Notes under the pieces: model-generated
What the model was told of the DNA's origin: nothing
Database searches by the model: none
Seen by the model: only the letters and a program-made list of their open reading frames with translations
Position numbers and translations under genes: made by a program
Shown here: one piece after another, positions 1 to 5,276 of the stretch
How the letters are laid out: each line of letters begins with the position of its first letter
Numbering within the stretch: position 1 is the first letter of the stretch
NCBI GenBank assembly: GCA_016934775.1
Contig: JAFGSP010000183.1
Location: 1-11,070, forward strand
Reading direction: 5' to 3'
Length of the DNA stretch: 11,070 bases
Origin: Candidatus Woesearchaeota archaeon
GTDB lineage: Archaea > Nanobdellota > Nanobdellia > Woesearchaeales > GW2011-AR15

Positions 1-2
1 AA

Positions 3-326
3 AGACCAGTATATTTGATTATGACTGCAGTAATTGCCGGCGGTGTTGCCTTGGGGACAGCTTATGGTCTAGAGATTACCTCAATGCAAGAGGAGCCTCC
101 CTTAATAAGGATCATCGATGAAAATACAATAAGGAGACATTCCTATATTCCTCGTGTCTCATTAGATGGAAGCAGTTGGTATGATAGAGTCATTGAAAAC
201 TATTGCCGAAATGAATTTGGACAATTTGAACTATCTAGAAGAACTACTCAGACATATCACTATCCGATATCAGGTGGAATGCAAACAGACACTGAAACAG
301 AAATATTTAAAGCAGACTGCAAATAA
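3..326 (+). CDS. Membrane-anchored hypothetical protein, probably 5'-truncated
   Basis: The reading frame is open to the left edge of the window and ends at TAA 324-326, so the true start may lie outside; the first in-window ATG is at 21 and a TTG lies at 15. From that ATG, about residues 2-18 form one hydrophobic, Gly/Ala-rich segment, which would act as a membrane anchor or uncleaved signal. It is followed by roughly 80 polar residues, rich in Arg, Glu, Thr and Tyr, with two cysteines, one of them next to last. I recognise no family. It could be a small surface or pilin-like protein, but nothing proves this. A 91-bp gap with its own promoter separates it from the next gene, so it is probably not part of that transcription unit. 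Confidence 0.5.
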   Translation, partial: RPVYLIMTAVIAGGVALGTAYGLEITSMQEEPPLIRIIDENTIRRHSYIPRVSLDGSSWYDRVIENYCRNEFGQFELSRRTTQTYHYPISGGMQTDTETEIFKADCK

Positions 327-385
327 ATATATCTCTATTTTTTTATCCACTAATAAAATTCTTTAATAATAAATATTAAGGAAAA

Positions 386-394
386 AGTTTAAAA
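386..394 (+). promoter_or_regulatory. TATA box for the membrane-protein pair (leaderless)
   Basis: AGTTTAAAA, preceded by the purine-rich GGAAAA, resembles an archaeal BRE/TATA element. Its centre (about 390) lies about 28 bp before ATG 418. Archaeal transcription normally starts about 25-27 bp after the TATA centre, so the mRNA would start at or just before the ATG. No Shine-Dalgarno precedes 418, which fits a leaderless transcript. Confidence 0.5.
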
Positions 395-417
395 CATCTG
401 TAATTACCCCATCAATA

Positions 418-1017
418 ATGCTGAAGTACAAAAAGAACAATGTTGTCTATTTCCTGCTCAAGAAAGCCAGCGGATTGGCTGACTTAATATTAAGGGACAA
501 AAAAAGACTAATGCTAGTTGGGCTGGTTGCAATACTGTTTTTCTATTTCCTGAAAGAACTGAAAGAAATCTTCTTCATACTTGCCCTTACTTCATTAGGA
601 GCTTTGTCTCTTGCACCTCCCAGGTATTTCAAGTATGCGCATTATGTTGGATTTGAGTTGTGCCTTATGGCAACTGTGCTGACAAGCCTGGCATATGGTC
701 CTGTCATCGGAGCATTGGCAGGATTTATCTCTATATTCACAGGATTTGTCCTAAGCAGCTATTTCAAGCCAACTTACTTCATATCTGTACTTGCAATGCC
801 CCTAATGGGGCTTATAGTCCCGATATTCAGAGAACTGCCGCTTTTCTATCTTGGCGTACTGATGACACTCATATATGATGCAATAGTGCTCCCTTTGTAT
901 GTCTGCATAGGAAGCAGCAGGACGGTTTCAGCTGCTGTGTTTTTCATAACTCATATCCTGCTCAACGCCTGGGTGTTCTCTGCGCTGGCGCCTTTTATCT
1001 ACAACTTAATGGTGTAA
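418..1017 (+). CDS. Polytopic membrane protein, ECF S-component-like layout
   Basis: This 199-residue protein has a basic, lysine-rich N-terminus (about residues 1-30) followed by about six hydrophobic helices. The central part has the small-residue GPVIGALAG-type helix (about 95-110) seen in substrate-binding (S) components of ECF transporters and in MreD-like proteins; this is a resemblance of layout, not a family identification. Near the C-terminus a Phe-Phe-Ile-Thr-His motif (about 175-179) starts the last helix, and the next protein has a matching FF-TH. The start at ATG 418 is supported by the TATA box 28 bp upstream. The next gene begins one base after this stop, so the two are cotranscribed and probably translationally coupled. 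Transport of a metabolite related to the downstream operon is possible but unsupported. Confidence 0.75.
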   Translation: MLKYKKNNVVYFLLKKASGLADLILRDKKRLMLVGLVAILFFYFLKELKEIFFILALTSLGALSLAPPRYFKYAHYVGFELCLMATVLTSLAYGPVIGALAGFISIFTGFVLSSYFKPTYFISVLAMPLMGLIVPIFRELPLFYLGVLMTLIYDAIVLPLYVCIGSSRTVSAAVFFITHILLNAWVFSALAPFIYNLMV

Positions 1018-1018
1018 A

Positions 1019-1573
1019 ATGAAAAAGCAGCAAAAAGAGAGCAAAGCATTCTTCAGAAAAAGATTAAATCCTTCTACATTCATCCTTTTTGCGCTGCTGA
1101 TAATATTGTTCATGATTTTTTTCAGGAAGATTGCTATTTTTTTCGTCCTGACCTTCCTGACAAGTGTATTTGTCTATCTGAACTATTACATAAAGCTGCC
1201 GTTTGATGTCAGCCCTGTGCTTTTTTTGAGCCTTATAATATCCAGAGAATACTCTTTTCTCCTTGGATTCTTGTTCATAATAAGCTCAGGTATAGTGCCG
1301 ATGGTTATTGCTGGAGGAAGCTTTGACCACACTACCTTATTCTATCTCTCAATTATCATATTAGTAAATTTCATGTCTGCAAAAATGGCTGTATATCCTA
1401 TGTTAGTAGTACTTATCCCCCTAATAATCCTGCACCACATAGTTACTCTGTTTGGTGGCATCAACTTATTAGGCATGCCTGCGCATAAAGAGATAGCAAA
1501 TTTCTTTACGCACATAGCTGTTGATTGCTTCTACATCTTCAGTTTCTCGAGCTTAATAATAGGATTCATATAG
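1019..1573 (+). CDS. Second polytopic membrane protein, likely paralogue of the first
   Basis: This 184-residue protein has a basic N-terminal tail (about residues 1-16), then about six hydrophobic helices with very few charges. Its layout matches the preceding protein: a double-Phe first helix ending in a basic residue, a second helix with Ile-Phe-Phe, a Gly-containing helix in the middle (about 83-100), and a last helix starting with Phe-Phe-Thr-His (about 160-163). A diverged tandem duplication forming a heteromeric membrane complex is therefore plausible. The ATG follows the previous stop by one base and sits 4 nt after GGTG (1011-1014), a usable Shine-Dalgarno that overlaps the previous gene's end. 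Function is unknown. An energy-coupling ATPase partner is not in the window. Confidence 0.72.
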   Translation: MKKQQKESKAFFRKRLNPSTFILFALLIILFMIFFRKIAIFFVLTFLTSVFVYLNYYIKLPFDVSPVLFLSLIISREYSFLLGFLFIISSGIVPMVIAGGSFDHTTLFYLSIIILVNFMSAKMAVYPMLVVLIPLIILHHIVTLFGGINLLGMPAHKEIANFFTHIAVDCFYIFSFSSLIIGFI

Positions 1574-1599
1574 TAATTTGTTATTATTATAACATTATG

Positions 1600-1609
1600 T
1601 TTTTATATA
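1600..1609 (+). promoter_or_regulatory. Candidate TATA box for the lysine operon
   Basis: TTTTTATATA lies 27 bp after the stop of the membrane-protein gene, beyond an AT-rich stretch. Its centre predicts a transcript start near 1630 and so a leader of roughly 95 nt before the short ORF and 160 nt before lysW. A second TATA-like run, TATAAATTTT at 1701-1710, would give a start near 1731, inside the short ORF. Which one is used cannot be told from the sequence. Confidence 0.4.
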
Positions 1610-1725
1610 GTGCCAGACTCCAAAAATAGCATTGATAAAAATGGAAGTCAGGCACAGAATAAAAAGTGTTTCTAAGAGAGGATAGTCTGGTTTCTATGTC
1701 TATAAATTTTAGGAGGTAAATGAAA

Positions 1726-1797
1726 ATGGCTGAACATAAAAAATCAAAGATTTTTGGGCTCAGCCAAAAAATCACTGGAGGTGATTATTTTGGCTGA
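1726..1797 (+). CDS. Short lysine-rich leader ORF overlapping lysW
   Basis: This 23-codon ORF begins MAEHKKSKIFG and ends TGGDYFG, with four lysines (a fifth if ATG 1720 is used). AGGAGGT at 1711-1717 is one of the strongest Shine-Dalgarno sequences in the window; it lies 8 nt before ATG 1726 but only 2 nt before ATG 1720, so 1726 is preferred. The TGA at 1795-1797 lies inside lysW in another frame, giving an 8-nt overlap with the lysW TTG at 1790, and it is the last base of the hairpin that covers the lysW start. Translating this ORF would therefore melt that hairpin and deliver ribosomes to lysW. It may be a regulatory leader peptide or a real microprotein. The strong ribosome-binding site and position are seen directly; the regulatory role is inferred. 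Confidence 0.45.
   Translation: MAEHKKSKIFGLSQKITGGDYFG
1749..1773 (+). promoter_or_regulatory. Alternative hairpin competing with the lysW start hairpin
   Basis: GATTTTTGG (1749-1757) pairs with CCAAAAAATC (1764-1773), giving 9 bp with one bulged A and the 6-nt loop GCTCAG. Its 3' arm uses the same bases as the 5' arm of the 1760-1797 hairpin, so the two cannot form together. It is not a terminator, because no U-tract follows. Confidence 0.4.
1760..1797 (+). promoter_or_regulatory. 16-bp hairpin enclosing the lysW Shine-Dalgarno and TTG start
   Basis: TCAGCCAAAA (1760-1769) pairs perfectly with TTTTGGCTGA (1788-1797), and AATCAC (1770-1775) pairs with GTGATT (1781-1786). One A (1787) is bulged and the loop is TGGAG (1776-1780). 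The lysW start TTG (1790-1792) lies in the stem, and the Shine-Dalgarno GGAGGTGAT (1777-1785) lies partly in the loop and partly in the stem. Folded, it should block ribosome entry; a ribosome on the short ORF would open it. Confidence 0.6.
1777..1785 (+). promoter_or_regulatory. Shine-Dalgarno that fixes the lysW TTG start
   Basis: GGAGGTGAT ends 4 nt before TTG 1790. The same GGTGA core stands 4 nt before the starts at 8357, 9931 and 10740, so the spacing supports TTG 1790 over the in-frame GTG 1781, which lies inside the motif, and over any start further upstream. Confidence 0.75.
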
Positions 1798-1951
1798 ATG
1801 TCCGGAATGCGGAGCTGAACTTGAACTTAACAATGTAGAAGAGCATGAGATTGTATCATGCCAGGACTGCGGAGCAGACCTTGAAATCACATCAACAAAT
1901 CCAGTAAAACTTGAACTGGCGCCCCAGGAAGAAGAGGATTGGGGAGAATAG
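1790..1951 (+). CDS. lysW: LysW amino-group carrier protein
   Basis: LysW is the small acidic carrier that holds alpha-aminoadipate (or glutamate in the ornithine branch) on its C-terminal glutamate, shielding the amino group while LysZ, LysY and LysJ act. The 53-residue product matches the family length of about 54. It has two CxxC zinc-binding pairs, C4/C7 in CPECGAE and C24/C27 in CQDCGAD, a very acidic surface, and the diagnostic EDWGE tail with the acceptor Glu53. The TTG start is set by the GGAGGTGAT Shine-Dalgarno and gives the expected short N-terminus; longer in-frame versions read into the leader. The start is buried in a hairpin and overlapped by a short ORF, so initiation is probably regulated. 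It is the first canonical gene of the operon. Confidence 0.96.
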   Translation: MAECPECGAELELNNVEEHEIVSCQDCGADLEITSTNPVKLELAPQEEEDWGE

Positions 1952-1968
1952 AAGCAAAAAGAGCGACT

Positions 1969-1991
1969 GCATGAGGAGATTTCTCCTCTGC
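1969..1991 (+). promoter_or_regulatory. Hairpin between lysW and lysS
   Basis: GAGGAG (1973-1978) pairs with CTCCTC (1983-1988) across an ATTT loop, and outer GCA (1969-1971) pairs with TGC (1989-1991) past a bulged T. The 5' arm resembles a Shine-Dalgarno, but it is about 32 nt from the lysS ATG and so is probably not used for it. An mRNA processing or stability role separating the highly needed carrier from the enzymes is possible. Confidence 0.35.
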
Positions 1992-2010
1992 CAAGTCATT
2001 TAGACAAAAA

Positions 2011-3414
2011 ATGATAAAAATACTGGATTCAACACTCAGGGAAGGGGAGCAGACCCCTTATGTGAACTTTACAGTAGATGAAAAGATTGAGATAGCGAAG
2101 CTTCTTGACAAGATAGGGGTAGATATGATTGAGGCTGGAGATCCAAGCGTCTCTCCTAAGGTATATGAAGCTATAAAAAAAATTTCTTCGCTTAATCTGA
2201 AAGCTGAGATTATTGCGCATTCTCTTGCGATGAAATCAGGTATTGAAAAAGCAAAGTCTGCTGGAGTCAACAGAGTTGTTGTATTTTTCCCGACATCTAA
2301 GATACATCTTGAAACAAAAATGAGGAAGACACAGGAGGAAGCCCTGGAAATAATAAAAGAACATGTCAAGTATGCGAAATCTTTGGGCCTGAAGGTAAGA
2401 TATACTCCTGAGGATGCCACAAGAACTGAGTTTGATTTCCTTGTCAAGGCATGCAACACAGCCATTGAGGCGGGTGCTGACAGGATAAGCATAGCCGATA
2501 CTTTAGGGATAATGCAGCCTCATGTTTTCTATGACCAAATCAAAAAGCTGAAAAAAGCTCTCCTGCCATGTGAGATAGATGTGCATTGCCATAATGATTT
2601 CGGGCTTGCCCTGGCAAATGCAATGGCAGCTGTAAGAGCAGGCGCCAACTGCATCCATGTAACTGTAAACGGGATGGGAGAAAGAACAGGGATACCTGAT
2701 CTTGCTGAGACTATCATCGCATATAATGTGCTTGATAACGTGGAAAAATACGACCTGAAATATATCAAGGAATTGTCTTCGTATGTTGAAAAGGCATCTG
2801 GATTTTTCACAGCGCCAAACAAGACAATCATAGGGCAGAACGCATTCTCTCACAAATCTGGCGTGCATACAAACGGTGTCATAAAGAACCCTAAGACCTA
2901 TGAGGCATTTGACCCTGAGATAGTGGGTATGGAAAGGAAGATAATCATTGATAAATATACTGGGAAGGCTGCTGTGAAATCAAAGCTTGATGAATATAAT
3001 ATCAAAGTTGATGAAGAAGGCCTGAAAAAGATAGTCATGGAAATAAAAAAGATCGGAGACGACAGGAAGATACTGCATGATGCAGATATAATCGAGATAG
3101 CTGAAAGGATCACAGGGGAGACTCTCGATGTCATACCAAAAACTATCAACGCAATAATATTGATAGCTGTGGAAAGCCAGGTATACACAACATCTGTTGT
3201 CAGGAGGCTGAAGAATTTTAAGAACATAGACAGTGTTTTTGAGATAACAGGAGACCATGATATCTCTGCATATGTAAAAGTTGACAGCACTGCTGAGCTC
3301 AATAACCTAATTGAAGAATTGAGGACAGTGCCGGGGATAAAGCAGACAAACACAAAGCTTGTGCTGAAAAAACACAACGGAGTACACAACGGTAAAGACA
3401 AGGTGGCTGAATAA
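2011..3414 (+). CDS. lysS: Homocitrate synthase with C-terminal RAM domain
   Basis: It condenses 2-oxoglutarate with acetyl-CoA to homocitrate, the committed step of the aminoadipate route. The 467-residue protein starts with the DSTLREGEQ motif of the DRE-TIM metallolyase barrel (residues 6-14). It has PEDATRTE (133-140), the metal-binding HCHND (192-196), NGMGERTGI (220-228) and HKSGVHTNG (281-289). Residues about 380-454 form a beta-alpha-beta-beta-alpha-beta Lrp/AsnC ligand-binding (RAM) domain with TGDHDISAYV at 413-422, a fusion known in archaeal LysS proteins and a likely site of feedback by lysine. ATG 2011 has no Shine-Dalgarno, and the frame upstream contains no other start before a TGA at 1972. 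Isopropylmalate or citramalate synthase is the alternative; the operon argues for homocitrate. Confidence 0.9.
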   Translation: MIKILDSTLREGEQTPYVNFTVDEKIEIAKLLDKIGVDMIEAGDPSVSPKVYEAIKKISSLNLKAEIIAHSLAMKSGIEKAKSAGVNRVVVFFPTSKIHLETKMRKTQEEALEIIKEHVKYAKSLGLKVRYTPEDATRTEFDFLVKACNTAIEAGADRISIADTLGIMQPHVFYDQIKKLKKALLPCEIDVHCHNDFGLALANAMAAVRAGANCIHVTVNGMGERTGIPDLAETIIAYNVLDNVEKYDLKYIKELSSYVEKASGFFTAPNKTIIGQNAFSHKSGVHTNGVIKNPKTYEAFDPEIVGMERKIIIDKYTGKAAVKSKLDEYNIKVDEEGLKKIVMEIKKIGDDRKILHDADIIEIAERITGETLDVIPKTINAIILIAVESQVYTTSVVRRLKNFKNIDSVFEITGDHDISAYVKVDSTAELNNLIEELRTVPGIKQTNTKLVLKKHNGVHNGKDKVAE

Positions 3415-4667
3415 TGGGCACATTAGCAGAAGAAATTTTCTCAAAAAAAGTAGGAAGGCCTGTAAAAGCAGGAGAGACAGTGATAGTAGAACTGGACAGG
3501 ATAATGAGCCATGATACTATGACCGGGCTTGCTATTGATGCTATGGAGCAGATATCTGACAGGCCAAAAATATCTGATAAGATTGTGATTGCGTTTGACC
3601 ATATCGTGCCCCCTGCTAATATTGAGCAGGCAAAGGCCCAGAGAAAAATAATGGATTTCATAAAAAAACATGATATGAAAAATTTTTTCCAGGAGGGCGT
3701 GTGCCACCAGATTATGATAGAAAAAGGATTTGTGCTGCCGGGAAACATTATAATAGGCAGTGATAGTCATACATGCAGCTACGGCGCTTTAGGAGCTTTT
3801 GGCACTGGAATGGGAAGCACAGACATCGGTGTGGGATACGCGACTGGAAAAGCCTGGTTCAGGATACCTGAAAGCATCCTTGTAAAAGTCACAGGCAAAT
3901 TCAGGAAAGGAGTGTATGCTAAAGACCTCATATTGAAGATCATCGCGACTCTTGGTGTTGATGGGGCAAACTACAAATCACTTGAATTCACAGGAGACAC
4001 AATAAAAAATATGTCCATACCTGAAAGAATAACATTAAGCAACATGGCCATAGAAGCAGGGGCTAAAGCAGGATTAATAAAAGCAGATGAAAAAACAGTC
4101 GAGTTCCTTAAAGGAAGAGCTGTTGAAGATTATACAATTGTAAAAGCAGTTGACGGCAAATATGAAAAAATAATTGAGTTCAAAGCTGATGAGCTTGAGC
4201 CTATGGTTGCCTGCCCTCATGACCTTGACAACCTGAAAAATATAAGTGAGGTGCAGGGCTTGGAGATCCATGAGGTTTTCCTGGGAACATGCACTAACGG
4301 AAGATATGAGGATTTTGAGATAGCTGCAAGGATAATGAAAGGCAAACGGGTTAATAGGTTCACCCGCACTATTGTAACGCCTGCATCTGTAAGCATATTC
4401 CAGACGATGATGCCCTCTGGCCTAATTAAGATATTTCAGGACGCTGGATGCATTGTGACAAATCCCGGATGCGGCCCTTGTTTAGGAAGGCATGCAGGTG
4501 TCTTGGCACCTGGTGAAAGAGCTATCACGACAATGAACAGGAACTTTAGGGGAAGGATGGGCAGCCCCGACGCAGAGATATATATAGCCAGCCCTGCTGT
4601 GTGCGCAGCGAGCGCATTAACCGGAAAAATAACAGATCCGAGAGGGTATTTGGAAAAAACTAGATAA
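3414..4667 (+). CDS. lysT: Homoaconitase large subunit
   Basis: With LysU it converts homocitrate to homoisocitrate through homoaconitate, using a 4Fe-4S cluster. The 417-residue length fits the archaeal LeuC/HacA family. Cluster cysteines are C293 in GTCTNGR and C353 and C356 in PGCGPCLG. Other family motifs are MSHDTMTG (31-38), FDHIVPP (61-67) and GSDSHTC (115-121) followed by GALGAFGTGMGSTD. The ATG overlaps the lysS stop by one base (TAATG) and follows AGGTGG (3401-3406), so translation is coupled. Sequence alone does not cleanly separate it from isopropylmalate isomerase, and it may serve both pathways; the lysW/lysX context favours homoaconitase. A structured repeat lies between it and its partner subunit gene. 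Confidence 0.9.
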   Translation: MGTLAEEIFSKKVGRPVKAGETVIVELDRIMSHDTMTGLAIDAMEQISDRPKISDKIVIAFDHIVPPANIEQAKAQRKIMDFIKKHDMKNFFQEGVCHQIMIEKGFVLPGNIIIGSDSHTCSYGALGAFGTGMGSTDIGVGYATGKAWFRIPESILVKVTGKFRKGVYAKDLILKIIATLGVDGANYKSLEFTGDTIKNMSIPERITLSNMAIEAGAKAGLIKADEKTVEFLKGRAVEDYTIVKAVDGKYEKIIEFKADELEPMVACPHDLDNLKNISEVQGLEIHEVFLGTCTNGRYEDFEIAARIMKGKRVNRFTRTIVTPASVSIFQTMMPSGLIKIFQDAGCIVTNPGCGPCLGRHAGVLAPGERAITTMNRNFRGRMGSPDAEIYIASPAVCAASALTGKITDPRGYLEKTR

Positions 4668-4682
4668 AATTAGTAAATAATA

Positions 4683-4763
4683 AGTGCTTAAGGGACTCTG
4701 CCCCTTAAAACCCCAGAAGCCGCGGGGGTAGTGCGGAGGGGTGTCCCCACTGCTTATAAAAAT
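4683..4763 (+). repeat. Structured intergenic element, copy 1
   Basis: It has three stems. Stem 1 is TTAAGGG (4688-4694) with CCCTTAA (4702-4708). Stem 2 is ACCCC (4710-4714) with GGGGT (4725-4729). Stem 3 is GGGG (4738-4741) with CCCC (4745-4748) around TGT, extended by GCGG/CTGC with an A-A mismatch. The 18-mer GTGCGGAGGGGTGTCCCC at 4731-4748 recurs exactly at 7204-7221. It fills most of the 119-bp gap between the two homoaconitase genes and is more GC-rich than the surrounding intergenic sequence. Confidence 0.75.
4754..4762 (+). promoter_or_regulatory. TATA-like box ahead of lysU
   Basis: TTATAAAAA at the end of repeat copy 1 is centred near 4758 and predicts a transcript start near 4784, three bases before the lysU ATG. 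It could give lysU its own nearly leaderless transcript. A weak AGTGA (4776-4780) is the only Shine-Dalgarno-like sequence for read-through mRNA. Confidence 0.4.
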
Positions 4764-4786
4764 GTAATTAGAAAAAGTGAAAAGAT

Positions 4787-5275
4787 ATGCCAAAAGTATG
4801 GAAGTTCGATAACAATGTAAACACAGACCAGGTAATCCCTGGCAGGTATTACCCAAGGGAAAAGGTAGAGGAGCTTGGAGACTACTGCCTGTGCGAACTC
4901 CATCCAAATTTTTCCAAAGAAAAAAAAGAAGGAGATGTGATTGTAGCAGGAAATAATTTCGGATGCGGCTCTTCCCGGGAATATGCGGCTCTTGCATTGA
5001 GATATTCAGGAGTGAAGTGCGTAATAGCAAGGTCATTTGCCAGGATTTTTTACAGGAACTGCATCAATGTCGGCTTCCCTATCCTGATATGCGATGAGCT
5101 TTTTGATAATGTGCAGGAAGGAGACGAAATAGAGGTTGAGCTTGAGACAGGCATCATAAGGACAAATGGAAAAGAGTACAGGGCAACGCCCTTGCCAGAG
5201 TTTGTCATGAAAATAAAAGAAGCAGGCGGGATTGTGAATTTTTTGAAGACACATGATATTGAGGAGCTGAAATAA
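4787..5275 (+). CDS. lysU: Homoaconitase small subunit
   Basis: This 162-residue LeuD-like swivel subunit completes the homoaconitase with LysT. It carries the family signature NNFGCGSSREYA (56-67), then ARSFARIFYRNCINVG. The N-terminal NTDQVIPG (12-19) leads into the loop R20-Y21-Y22-P23-R24, the position that distinguishes substrates in this family: isopropylmalate isomerases often carry YLRT there, so this loop differs, but I cannot assign specificity from it alone. The stop is followed by one base and then the next ATG, so it is coupled to homoisocitrate dehydrogenase. It is separated from lysT by a structured repeat and has its own TATA-like box, so the subunits might be made in unequal amounts unless both come from read-through. 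Confidence 0.9.
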   Translation: MPKVWKFDNNVNTDQVIPGRYYPREKVEELGDYCLCELHPNFSKEKKEGDVIVAGNNFGCGSSREYAALALRYSGVKCVIARSFARIFYRNCINVGFPILICDELFDNVQEGDEIEVELETGIIRTNGKEYRATPLPEFVMKIKEAGGIVNFLKTHDIEELK

Positions 5276-5276
5276 C

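Noticed and set aside
166..366. 66-codon + frame overlapping the first gene and the following gap
   Set aside because: It overlaps the open frame at 3-326 for most of its length, has no Shine-Dalgarno, and its product looks like a shadow translation.
1613..1725. Classical lysine (L-box) riboswitch upstream of lysW
   Set aside because: The leader is too short for the five-helix lysine riboswitch and I see none of its conserved core; the structure present is a start-codon hairpin with a leader ORF.
1754..1792. Longer lysW start upstream of 1790
   Set aside because: Adds residues unlike any LysW, ignores the GGAGGTGAT placed for TTG 1790, and overlaps the short leader ORF over most of its length.
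2058..2492. Long minus-strand open frame opposite lysS (144 codons)
   Set aside because: Mirror of a well-conserved + strand gene; composition is Ser/Ile-rich as expected for antisense of coding sequence, with no promoter or ribosome-binding site.
4731..4753. Stem 3 of the repeat as an intrinsic terminator
   Set aside because: No U-tract follows the stem; an AT-rich TATA-like box follows instead, and essential operon genes lie downstream.
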